Positions 53,501-64,000 of a stretch of DNA of 64,000 nucleotides are shown here, piece by piece. The DNA comes from Onchocerca lupi (lineage: Eukaryota; Nematoda; Chromadorea; Rhabditida; Onchocercidae): assembly GCA_028564675.1 (NCBI GenBank), contig JAOVVO010000008.1, positions 124,001-188,000 on the forward strand, read 5' to 3'. Made by a program: the position numbers and the translations under genes. Position 1 is the first letter of the stretch. Each line of letters begins with the position of its first letter. The notes under the pieces were generated by a model that saw only the letters and a program-made list of their open reading frames with translations, searched no databases and was not told the DNA's origin.

Positions 53501-55935
53501 AGATACTAATTTCATGATAAAAAAAGCGAGTTTTTATGGATTTGTGGGTTGAGTGGGTTTTTTCGTTATTTCATTTTCAAAGTTATTATATATCAAAGGT
53601 TTATTAAGTAATGATCATAGCTGTGAAGATCGAGTATTGAAATAGCTGTAAAGTTTCTTCCTCAAATATATATATAATGTATAGTATTTTACAAGTTAAT
53701 GAATTGCAAGCTAAATCTGGACCAAACAAAATATTTTTAGACAACTTAGATATTTTAAAAGTAAGAGTTTTTTTTCAGCAAAAGTGTAGTTTGGAGAATA
53801 ATCTTTCTTGTATACTGACTCTACCTTCATATCAGAACAAAGGTTATGGACGCTTTTTGATCGATTTCAGTAAGTTTCGTCTTTTTTTGGTAAATTTTGG
53901 TTTCCAATTTTCATGTATCAATTTTTTTTATATGTTTAGTTATTTTTGGGACTCAGTTGATGTTGAAAGCTTTAAATCGGATTATATCCTAATTTCAGGT
54001 TTTCTTTTGTCTCGACGAGAAGGAACAACAGGAACACCAGAACGACCACTCTCTGATATGGGTAATTTGGCCTACAGAAGTTATTGGCGTAGTGTTGTTC
54101 TTGAATATTTCAAAAGACCAAGCTCTGCTTCGGTTGCAGCTCTGACTCTTGAAGGTTAGTGTTGTGTAATTTTGTTGGTCTTCATTTGTTTTTTAATATC
54201 TGGTGAGAAAAAACCATTTCTTCTGCTGTTTGCGGAGGAAAACTGGGAATTTTAGTAATTTTTAACTATCTACATAAAAATATTTTCGCAGATATTGCGA
54301 AAACCACTGGCGTTTCAGTAGAAGATATTATGCAGACGATGAAAGATTTAGAAATGCTTCATTTCGATCAGAATGGAGAAATGTATGTCATTCTTCTGAA
54401 TTTTGATAGTAACTTTACTTCGAAATTTCTATTCATTTCGTGCTGTTGAGAAAATAGCTATGTGAATGTTTTTGAATTAATAGTTGATTGTATATGGTAA
54501 AACTATTAATTTATCATTTTCTTTAGTTGTCATTTTTTAATTATTATTTTTTTAATTGTCCTTTTTTTTTCATTTTTGAAATATCATTTATATTTCAAAT
54601 AAATATTCGAGAAAGAAATTTTCCGTATTTTTTTTAATTTAATTGCTTTCGGGATCTCTGGAAAATTATTTTTAAAAGATTTAAAACTAATTTGTATTTT
54701 GTATTAAGACGAAGTAAGGATAGAACAATTTCAGTGTGAGATTATTTGCAATCCTTTAGGTTTTGAGTAACCAGTCTTGAATAATAGATTTTCTTATTCT
54801 GCATATGCAGACTATGAACAATAAAAAGCCTCCATAAGAACACAGGCTAAAATTGCAGAATAAGGATGTGGAGAAGTTTAACAGTTCTTCAAAGCTTTCG
54901 TAGCATGGTGCAGATAGTTTAGATGCAGTTGAGATAATTATGGCAGCAGAAGAAGAGGAAGAGATTCCCGATGAAGATGCACAAAAAATGGAAACTATGG
55001 AACAAATTAGTTGACTATGTAGTAAAAAAAACAAATAGTGGTAAATGAACAGAAGAGTAATAGTTACTGCTGCTGACCTAATTACTTCACTGGCAACATT
55101 ATTAGAAATACTTGGCTTAAGTTAATAGATAGTAAGTCTGATGTAAAAGGAATAATCTCGTAATTACCTTATCGTATATTATTTTATTCTGTGCTCTGTA
55201 CTCTTCAAATACATCTAGTTGTGGGAAGTACAGAACTTCATAGACATAAAAAAATAATATGTATTACTAAATAAATTCAAAATATCGAACGATTTCATTG
55301 AATTTTACATAGGTTTATCATATTCATTCATTGTTGAAGATCGCAGCACTTTTTTTTTTTTTTTCAGAAAATCTTTAATTATTAATAAAAATCTCGTGGA
55401 ATCACATTGGGCAAAAGCGGAAAACGATACGAAACGTATTTGGATCGACGAAGATAACTTAAAAGTTAGTGCATAGTTTCAGTTGAATGTTAATTGCTTC
55501 CCAAAAATCATTCTTTTGAATAATAATGATAACAATTTCAATACTGAAATACAACTAGAAATATATTTCAGTCATAAAGAAATATATTTCGGAAACATCA
55601 GCAAGCCAATATTTTAGGTCAACTGGAATCAATAATGAGATTCACGATTCACTGAGGTTTAATCATTAAATTAAAAGATAGACAGTTAACCATCTGTACA
55701 ATTGACTAAAAATACATTCACTTGATAAATTATTTATCGTACTGTGGAATTTCTGGTGTGGATAGCGGATTTCCTAATTTTAGCAATTCTGAAGCAGTAT
55801 GAAATGGTGAAAGTACTTCGTTGTTTAACTGTTTATACAATTTGTTTAATTATTGAATGTGCAATTTTAATTTAGTGGGAGCCGAAGCAATTTCCTTTGG
55901 TTGAATACACCAATGATGAAAGTAGCGGAACTTGA
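50512..55935 (+). CDS. MYST-family histone acetyltransferase, KAT6/KAT7-like
   Basis: Transfers acetyl from acetyl-CoA to histone lysines in chromatin. Thirteen exons join in phase to 501 residues: 50512-50628, 51287-51429, 51681-51729, 51929-52099, 52253-52372, 52605-52784, 53008-53076, 53336-53497, 53779-53869, 53999-54154, 54292-54382, 55368-55464 and 55876-55935. The first 200 residues are a Ser-rich, disordered-looking region beginning with a PIP-box-like QTTLDQFW (12-19). The MYST domain covers about 201-490: C2HC finger Cys243, Cys246, His259, Cys263; PPGDEIFR; SQNLCLLAKLFIDHKTL; catalytic Cys348 in LSCILTLP; acetyl-CoA loop QNKGYG (356-361); and Glu382 in TPERPLSD. RFLIDFSFLLSRREG and SYRSYW-like wording favour KAT6/KAT7 over Tip60 or MOF. 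There are no PHD fingers. Nematode orthology (for example LSY-12 or MYS group) is not settled here. Confidence 0.96.
54793..55012 (+). pseudogene. Coding-like relic with two in-frame stops in MYST intron 11
   Basis: In one plus-strand frame the sequence reads EHRLKLQNKDVEKFN, then, after a TAG, HGADSLDAVEIIMAAEEEEE and IPDEDAQKMETMEQ before TGA. A TAA interrupts it further upstream. The acidic, low-bias composition looks coding, but the stops and the lack of a compatible phase with flanking MYST exons argue for a decayed exon or inserted gene fragment. I recognise no family. Confidence 0.25.
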
Positions 55936-58105
55936 AAGTTTTTCGAATTGGATAGCTCATTTATCCTTTATGCTGGTTGTTGTCTTTCCACATTTTTGAT
56001 TTTGAAGCATTATTTACAAATTCAGGAAAATATTATTTTTTAATGGATAAAAAAGATGGTTAATAAGAAAGATATCATTGGTCTAGAATTTATTATAATT
56101 AGAGATAGATCTTGGTGATTTTAGACTGAATTGTAAATATGAAGCATCTGTGTCTAACTTATGTCAGTTCTGTTTTTCTTCATTTGTATTGTATTTAGTG
56201 GATTTTTTGCTATATACATATTATTTTTCTTTTTAAATTTTACCATTACTGCATAATGCATTTAAATCAGATGTCAATTGTTGTCATTTTTAGATTTCCG
56301 TTTTCAACATATGGTATGTCGTTTACGTTAGTTGCATAACATAAGTGAATTTCAATTGTATGATTGGATATTTAAAAATCAATCTTAGAAAATTTATAAG
56401 AATTCATTTAAAAAATAATGTCGAATATCTTTCTTTTTTTATTGAAGGAAAATTTTTAATGATTCCATCATTATTAGTCTTTGAATACATTATTATGTGA
56501 ATAAGAAAAATTATGGAATAATCTCTTATGAGCTTTCAATTATTATTCAAAATTGTATCTCTGTCTTTGTTATTGTTCGTTCCTCAGCTCATCAAATAAT
56601 TTATTGATTATCAATATCATTTAAAATAGAAGCAGAGATGGTGGAATTAGAAAGAGAAAAGACATGGATAGGAAGAAAAATAACGTAAGGTAAAGTAAAG
56701 GATATCATAATGATATCCTTTATTATATCTTTTGTTATGATAGCCTTCTTCCTAAACTTGGATAAATTTGACCTGTGGATTATTAGATAATTTCTTATTC
56801 TCTGTTCTGCTCTTTCTGTTATTCTGCGAATGTTCAAACTTCTGATGTATTGTCCAATGAGACAGAATAATTGAAGCACACAATTGCATGATGATTAGCA
56901 ATAGAGATGATGAATATAACTACTCACCGAAATAGTTAAAATTTTTCGAATGCGACAAATGGAGGGCGAAGATTTGTTGAAAGATCAGTAGTATAATTGT
57001 GAGTTTAGTTTGAATTTGTTTATAGGAATTTTTGAAGATTTTCCAAACTGGCAAATCTAAATCTTTCGTTTACTTTAATATCGTATCGTTCGTTTATTGA
57101 AGTATATATTAGTTTATTAGATTATTTATTGTTGTTAGATTTGATTTTCTGAAGGATTTCCCTGGTTGTTTTCTTCCTCTTTCAGAATAAATCCCGCGAA
57201 AATAATATGTTTTTCTTTTGCATAATATCATTGTCATTATTTCTCTTATTTGTATTCTTGTAAAATATTACTTTGCTGTGATAATATATTTCCACGGTTA
57301 CTTTCAAATCGATTACTGCTGTAATTGATGTATTTCTGTTTTTTGCTCATTTAATTCAATTCAACTCAAAGAAAATTAAATTATTTTCAAAGACTTGTCT
57401 ATTTCCATTTATGTGTTTATAATAATGCAGTATCGTTGATGAAAAAGCTTACTCAATAACTACTTATGTGGAGTTTTCAAATCGAATATTTAATTATTAT
57501 TTATAAAAGTAATCGGAATAAAGATGAAATTCAGTTACAAAAAGAGCTGGTCAAAACAAATAGTGAAATGTGACAAATCATTCGATCCCTAGTCTTCTTT
57601 CTCTTCTTTCTGTCTTTTTTTTTTCATCATCAACTTAATCTTTTAAAAAGTTTTAAAAAAAAAGTCTGAGCAGTATCAGTTCTTGAATTCAGAAAAAAAA
57701 AAACTTTTGCCTAAGTTATATAGAGACGAAAGTATTTCTTTGGTTAGAATCATAAATATTAGTAGTATTATGTGTAACAGAAATGTTTGAATTTCACATC
57801 GCAATTCATTATGCTGACGAAAAAAAAATTTTTTTTTCGCAATGTCAATAAATGAATGGTTTGCAAATTTAGTGGACGAATATATATGTTCCAGAAGTCT
57901 CTACAACCTAGGTGGTGAGATCAATAAATTACCTGGTATTGTATAATGTTATCATATAATCAGTGGGAGAGTGATAAACTGAACTATTTGAATTGAACAA
58001 TGCATACAGTTGTTGGTTCCAAAGGATTTATAAGTTCAAGGATTTTCTAATTCAATAATTCTTTGATCAATTTTGATAAGATTAAAAAGAAAGTTCTTAC
58101 ATGTA
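55936..58105. other. Intergenic region between MYST gene and tRNA-Gly
   Basis: 3' flank of the MYST gene, then AT-rich DNA without a supportable gene. A perfect 12-bp-arm palindrome lies at 56697-56721. Confidence 0.6.
56697..56721. repeat. 25-bp palindrome with 12-bp perfect arms
   Basis: AAAGGATATCAT, one A, ATGATATCCTTT. It could form a tight cruciform or bind a dimeric factor. It is within gene-free DNA 0.8 kb after the MYST stop. Confidence 0.9.
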
Positions 58106-58176
58106 GCATCGGTGGTTCAGTGGTAGAATGCTCGCCTGCCACGCGGGCGGCCCGGGTTCGATTCCCGGCCGATGCA
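58106..58176 (+). tRNA. tRNA-Gly (anticodon GCC)
   Basis: A 71-base intronless cloverleaf nearly identical to metazoan tRNA-Gly-GCC. The acceptor pairs GCATCGG with CCGATGC, then discriminator A. The D-arm reads GGTTCAGTGGTAGAA, the anticodon loop CTGCCAC with anticodon GCC, and the T-arm GGGTTCGATTCCC. A and B boxes are intact. It stands alone, 2.2 kb beyond the MYST stop. Confidence 0.98.
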
Positions 58177-61145
58177 TCCGCTCTTTTGTTCAATTCATAT
58201 GTTAAGTGCTTAATAGTTATGAAATTTGAAATTCCTTCGAAATCTTTCACGTTCGAAGTTATCGCTGTCACAATTCTCTGATTTATTTCGCTATCTATGC
58301 AATTAATCCCCAATATTCGGGATTATGAGTCATTTCAGATGTCGAGGTGGCTTCATCATATTTATCAAAATTTTCTATCAAATTTTAATTTTTCGTTTCA
58401 AATTTAAATAAAGCATATAGTAATAATCTTTTGTATGTGATGTCCAATAAATCGTAAATCTTTCATTTTTGAGTAATTTTAGTAATTTAGAATGGCAAAA
58501 ATTTATTTATTTGGTATGTATCATTTGAATATCTAATGAATTATAAAATAAGAAGAAAAGGATTTATAATTAATGCATGTAGTTAGCACATCGTACTTTG
58601 GACTTACTTAAATGAGATTTCACTCTCTCTAAAAAAAAAATATTTGAAAAAAAAATTTTTTTTTTCTATTTTTTGCTTAAAATTATTCTTCTAGACGAAG
58701 GATTGATGCAAATAACGTTGAATTGTGGAAGAAATTATTGATAAGGAAAAATTTTTCTTCGGGGAAAAAAATCCTGATTTTAATCCCATCCAAATTATGT
58801 CAAACTTTTCTTTTTTTCAGTTGTGAAACTAATAAGTTTGAAGCTATGGTAGGTGTAATTATTATGAATGATTGGTCAAATTTAATTATTTGAAAAAACA
58901 AACAGTCAATTAAGTTAGCGGGAAAAAACTCTTATTTCAAATATTGTCTTTAAAATTCGTTGAAGATTTATTTTGAAATAAGTTTTTACTTCTTTAACAA
59001 AAAACTCATAAGCCATTAAAAAGTGCTGAAATTTGAGAAGCGATAGATCACATTACGATTCAAACGGATGTTAATGCTTTGGTAAACCGGAAGTAAGTCG
59101 GAACATAATCGGTACTGCCACAAAAAACCAAAATTGAAATTGAAAATTGACTGGAAAAAGTAGATGTGTTTAGCCGAGCGAAAGAAGGAAAAAAGAGAAA
59201 TAAAACATAATTGTTTTTTCCGCAATCTATGAATTAATATAATAAATTTATTGTTGATATTTTCGTACATATAAACTTAACTCGTAATAATCCATATTTA
59301 TTCATTAAAAGTAATTAATAAATCAAATTTCGATTAGTTTACAATTAATAACTTTCAGATACCAAACAAATAACACAAAGTTCTAAATGATTGGAAATGA
59401 TTTTTAAGACATATCAGAAATCAATTAATTAACTTTGCTCAAATGATTATTTCCCTCGTACCTTGTATAGCGTAGACTGAAAATTGATAATAATTCAAAA
59501 TAACGCTTTATTGATTTAGATGGGTAAAAATTGTAAAAAAATAAAGTAAAAATAGAGCAAAACGAAGAAGTTTTATTGAAATTTAATCGATAAAACATTC
59601 AGTATAGTATTATGAAGAACAGTTTCCTTTCTGCTTGAGCAAAATTATATCTCTTCCTTATGAATTTATAAAATTCTTTTTTTAGCATTAAAGAGAGAGA
59701 AAGAAAGAGAAAGAGAGAGGAGAAGAGAAGAGAGAAAAGGAAATTTACATAATTTGATTTAAAAATGAAGTCATTGTTGATATTGTTAGAATACCATTCA
59801 TTCAGTGATAAGAAAATGAAGAAAGATTTCTTTTATTAAATTGCTGAATAAATATTAAGCTTATGTCTGTCTTCTTGACTGTCTATTATTTGAATAATTC
59901 CTTTTGAAGAATTTCATCAAACAACATATCTTGAAGACAGACCAAAATATGCACGCGTCTGTCAGTCTGTCTATCAAGGGTACACTCCTATGAATAATTT
60001 AGAGGATCTGATGCACACACACACACACACACACACACCTGTCTTACCTGTTGTCCTTCCATCCATCACTGATATATCAACAATATTCCAAATTTTACGC
60101 ATTATTGTTGAAATTTGATACATTTAGTTCTAAATTACATTGTATACAAGTTAAAATTAAACATTTCTTTTTTTTTCTCTCTCTCTCCCTCTCTCTTTTC
60201 GTCTTTCTTTTTCATCCTTTTCCCATAATATATTGTTTACACAACATATGTTGCAGATTTGTAAGAAAAAGGCGAAACCGACATTTGTTTATTTAAATTT
60301 TAATTTAAATTTCGATTTTTCCTTTTTCTTTTTTTTTTTTTTTTTTTGCATATTTGCAATTGATGTTATGTAAACAATATATTATGAAGAAAGTTTAAAT
60401 TTGAATCACTAAATTCAATGTGATATGGAGCATCGCGACATTTTTCAATTTGAATAATTTATTTGCTCGGAAATGCGATTATTTGTATCGCAAATAATCA
60501 TTACAGATTATTCAATATTTTCTGCAACCATATTCACTGAAGATATATTTTTAAGTGAACAATTACGTGTATCTAACAAAAAGTTTTCATCGTTATAGAA
60601 TAATATTTGTTGAATATTAATGCTGATAAAGAGGAAATTTCAGTGATAACGTAATCAATTTTCCTCAAATCTTTCGAAACGTGATTACTTGCATTCGGGT
60701 TAATTTTTATTATTTGCTAATACATCATCATTTGTTACTATGAAAAGATGAATTCATGCAGTCCTCAAGACACAGTGATTCTGTATGCTTGATAAAAAAG
60801 ATAGATGAAAAAAAGTGGACGAAAAATAGAAATTATTTTTATTGAAATAGTTTCTTCTTGATTTGTGATAATAGCAAAGATTCATCATTTATTTTAAACT
60901 AAAAAAAAAAAAGAAAAATTTGATATGTAATCATTTATAATCTTACATTCTAACTTGAAATATTTGTGCTTTCAAATAAATACTTATTTTTTATATAATT
61001 TCTAGTCATATATCTTTTATATCTGTAAATCTTTATACATATTTTTTATATTATATATGTAAAATATGTACTTATCGCTTTTTATAATTCGCTAAATTTT
61101 AGAAATCATTACTTTTATTTTAATTAATTAGATAAATTTCTCGTC
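58177..61145. other. AT-rich region without recognised genes
   Basis: Contains a GA-rich tract at 59694-59740, a (CA)n at 60013-60038 and several poly-T runs. A plus-strand open stretch at 58695-58890 has some charged coding-like residues at its start but no start codon, and I do not annotate it as a gene. Confidence 0.55.
60013..60038. repeat. (CA)n microsatellite
   Basis: About 13 uninterrupted CA units in gene-free DNA. Confidence 0.9.
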
Positions 61146-61406
61146 ATGGAATTTTTCCCATCATCATCATTAACCGACAGAAGAAAAGGAATTTATGGTG
61201 GAATTCATAAAAGGAAAAAATTCCAGTCGTGCGTTTTTTTTTTTTTGAAAGCGAAAAGAAAAAAAAAACGATTAACTGAAATTAAACTCAAAATAAAATT
61301 GCATAAAGTTTTTTTCCAACCTAATTCATCAATAAATAAATCCGAGGTACACGAGGATTCTGCTCCATCGACAAGCAAATTCGAGACAGAAGCAATCGCT
61401 ATGTGA
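61146..61406 (+). CDS. Hypothetical 86-residue basic protein
   Basis: An uninterrupted frame from ATG. It starts MEFFPSSSLTDRRKGIYGG, has a Lys/Arg-rich middle, and ends with an acidic, Ser-rich tail (SEVHEDSAPSTSKFETE). The tail's codon use resembles the real genes nearby, but the middle includes homopolymer A and T runs that inflate open frames. Part could be exons with internal acceptors (for example AAATTCCAG at about 61219-61227). I recognise no family. It may be a real small gene, one exon of a larger one, or chance. Confidence 0.3.
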   Translation: MEFFPSSSLTDRRKGIYGGIHKRKKFQSCVFFFLKAKRKKKRLTEIKLKIKLHKVFFQPNSSINKSEVHEDSAPSTSKFETEAIAM

Positions 61407-61530
61407 TTATAGTGTTTAAACATAAATAATTGATTGATTCTTTCGTCAGCTAGAAAACTTTGGCAAAAAACAAAAACAGTTCAATGCAAAACTTACTAAG
61501 TTGATGCCTTGATTGAAATTATTTTCAGAC

Positions 61531-61616
61531 CAAGAAAATATCAATTGCACGATGACTGCTATGACTTACGTGAACCAAAAAAATGATGTAATTTGGAATA
61601 TGACGAATTTTGGTTG
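61531..61616 (+). other. Possible exon, frame ambiguous
   Basis: A good acceptor (ATTATTTTCAG) at 61521-61531 precedes about 85 bases ending at a strong donor (GTAAGT, 61617). Two frames look coding-like: one reads NCTMTAMTYVNQKNDV, the other KYQLHDDCYDLREPKK. They switch at a seven-A run, so an indel there could matter. It may belong with the 61146 frame; the link is not proven. Confidence 0.2.
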
Positions 61617-63200
61617 TAAGTTTAATTTAATCTTATTGCTATGCGAAATTTTCGCTGGAAATATTTCAAAAAAAAACGGAATTTTGATGAATTATATTTA
61701 AAACTTTTTTTTGCATTAATTACCATTTCGAATACTTTTATTGTAAAAATTATTATGCTAATAATTTGCAAATTTATATTCAAATAAGCATTACGAAAGA
61801 AATGAAAAAAATGAATAAATATTTGAAAGCGAAAATTTGCATTTTTTTCAATATTTTTGCAAATTTCTATTCTTTAAAATTTATAATAGGGCATAAAATT
61901 TGAATATAAGTGCATAAAAAATTTGGATATAAATGCAAATTTACATATAAATCGTATAAATTAGATTTAAGATCAGAATTGTTTATTTATTTCCTTATCA
62001 AAGATAAGAAAATTTATGAAAATTTCAAGCAGAAATTCAAATCTTTTCCTATTTGCATCTTTAGAACTATTGCTTGTCAATTGACATGCCCAGTAAATTT
62101 TAAAATATCCATAAATTCAATATGAGATGAAATTTAGATCAAATGGATGCATTTTATTAAATAAGATAATTAGAAAGCTTACACGGTTATTAAAGATGAA
62201 ACTGATGCATGCTGCATGCTGCATGCTTCATGCTTTACAGTTAGCAACAAAGATTTGAGTTGATTATAATTATTACATTTAGTCATACTGAAATAATATC
62301 CAGAATTATATTCGATTAAACCGGATGTTCATTATTACTTCATTATCTTTTTTTGACTTATAATTTTCATCGAACATTTTTATGATCTCTGTTCAGATTC
62401 GCTTTCAACTGTGATGATTATGCGAATTTACCTTCCTTGCTATATATAAATTGACGAAGATCATAATCAAATCAAATCTCAAAATCGAATTCCAGTATTC
62501 GAGTAATGGAAGGTAAATTTTTGATACATTATGCCCAATCACGCTTATTAAGTATGCCCTTTTATGGCATCTTCCTACTTGCTCAAATATCTTGTCGACA
62601 ACATCATTTGATATTATTTAAACAGGCAAAACTTATTTGTCCTTTCATTACTTCTTTATTCCAATTCAATCGTTCGTCTTTTTTTTCCTTTTAAGATCCG
62701 AAATAATTTTAATATAACTGTTTCTACTATTGTAGATTTCTGCAATTCAAAAGTGGATCGGATTCTGATATTTCAAAAAAAAAAAAAAAAAAAAAGAAAG
62801 AAAGAAAGAATCAGATGCTGTATTTTGTTCTATTCGTGATACATCAAGTCACGTCAAATTTCAACATTTCCATTGACCGAAAGTGAAGTAAGCTTGTTTC
62901 TTCTCTCCATGTATCATTTTTCTGTATTATTTCTACTTTTACCAGATTTGATCGTAAGAAACGAAATTGCTACAGATTTATACAAAATGAGCTGCTTTTT
63001 TAGTTGAATTTAGGTACACGAATATAGACAAATCTATTAAAGAGCATAAATTAGACGAATAAATAAGCATGTAAATGGTAATTATTGATTCAAAAAGTCT
63101 AAATATTTCGCAATTTCTCATAAGCATACTCGAAATTAGTTTCCAATATTTTTGCGAAATTTATAAAATATTATTTATGAATAATTTAAAAATATTTTAG

Positions 63201-63499
63201 ATGGAAAAAATGGCAAAGATTTTAGAGCTTGAACAGAACAACTTAATGACGATGACAACTGCAAATAAATTCAAATCAGCTGCCGAAAAAATGAATTGAT
63301 AAAATTTGTCGCCTCACAGATGGCATTTATGGTTGATCTGGATAATCCAAAAGATCTAAAAAAAGATTATCGAAAACTTCGAAATTTGTGGCATGAATGC
63401 TTCGAATCAACAGATGCAGAAGAATTTAAGATCAGTGCAATACACGCGAGTATTTTATCCATCGATGAAAACATAAATTACTGTTACAAGAACTGTTGA
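63201..63499 (+). pseudogene. Small gene broken by one-base frameshift in an A run
   Basis: An acceptor (AATATTTTAG) lies directly before an ATG at 63201. The frame reads MEKMAKILELEQNN and on to KSAAEK, then stops at 63297-63299. The neighbouring frame is open from the same spot through NELIKFVASQMAFMVDLDN, DYRKLRNLWHECFESTD and to a TGA at 63497-63499. The two halves meet at six A residues (63286-63291), where one extra A would make a single frame of about 99 residues. A sequence error in the homopolymer, a true mutation or a wrong exon model are all possible. I recognise no family. Confidence 0.35.
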
Positions 63500-64000
63500 G
63501 AATAATTCGAAAATTTTCAAATTAAATTTCAATTTGTAATATCATATTTTCATTAATATCCATTTGAAAAAATGAGCTCCAATTCTTCATAAACAAAAGA
63601 GGATAGAAAAGGAAAAAAAAAAAAGAAGCGAAAGTAAAGAACTTGAATTAATATATTCAGTTTTTGCGAAACATTATCGAAATCAACATGACAAATCTTT
63701 GTCGATAATTTATTAGCTCAAAAACGATTTTTTTCCAAATGCTTTCGCAAATTGAAATTTAATTTGCAAACTAAATTTAAATTTAATTTTGAAAAAGATC
63801 GAGAGCACTAAGTTTTTCTGTCTTGTAGTGTTATTATTGATAATTTCAATGCTGTTCTTTGCCTTGATATGTCATACCATTGAATATTTGACGAGACAAA
63901 AAAAAGTTAGATTAAAAAAAAAAAAAAAAAAACAAAAAAAAACTCTTTTTTGTTTTTTCCTTTGATGTAAGACCGACAAAAAGGAGAACCGGATAAGAGG
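63500..64000. other. Right-edge flank
   Basis: AT-rich DNA with A runs at 63611-63624 and 63915-63943. No gene or RNA is visible. Confidence 0.6.

Noticed and set aside
58695..58890. Plus-strand open stretch starting RRIDANNVELWKK
   Set aside because: No start codon, no usable donor, and it turns low-complexity. Left out as unsupported.
1..64000. CRISPR arrays, operons, bacterial promoters or phage-like systems
   Set aside because: All genes have spliceosomal introns and eukaryotic families. No spaced direct repeats or prokaryotic gene layout are present.

Overview
The window reads as nuclear DNA of a nematode. It is very AT-rich, full of homopolymer runs, and carries multi-exon genes with GT-AG introns whose products match nematode families: a CEH-17/Phox2 homeodomain protein, a TWK two-pore potassium channel, a nematode-type SH2 tyrosine kinase and an SLC17-like transporter. 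Several coding starts lie 0-30 nt after a splice acceptor with no matching 5' exon, as expected for spliced-leader trans-splicing. Low GC and compact 0.1-2 kb introns would suit a spirurid or filarial worm, but that is an inference.

Layout. 0.9-3.3 kb (-): RPF2, a Brix-domain ribosome assembly factor. 3.4-8.4 kb: no convincing gene. 8.46-11.11 kb (+): ceh-17/Phox2-like homeobox gene in five exons. 11.56-18.70 kb (-): an eleven-exon gene joining an N-terminal FLYWCH-like zinc finger to a long C-terminal region I do not recognise. 18.7-29.4 kb: gene-poor, with many microsatellites, several palindromes and one long hairpin. 29.39-36.78 kb (+): TWK-family K2P channel in eleven exons. 38.4 kb: tRNA-Gln(CTG). 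38.75-43.99 kb (-): SLC17-like MFS transporter in eleven exons. Its introns hold, on the opposite strand, a GC-rich SRP (7SL) RNA gene and a decayed initiator tRNA-Met. 45.45-48.39 kb (+): SH2-tyrosine kinase in eight exons, followed by a 24-bp minisatellite. 50.51-55.94 kb (+): MYST acetyltransferase in thirteen exons. 58.1 kb: tRNA-Gly(GCC). 58.2-64 kb: sparse, with two tentative small coding segments near the right end.

The genes are independent eukaryotic units with no sign of shared function. RPF2, SRP RNA and the tRNAs serve translation and protein targeting; the homeobox, FLYWCH-like and MYST genes point to transcriptional control; the channel, transporter and kinase serve membrane physiology and signalling. 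Exon boundaries were read by eye from splice sites and codon phase. They are exact where phases agree, and I say where they do not.
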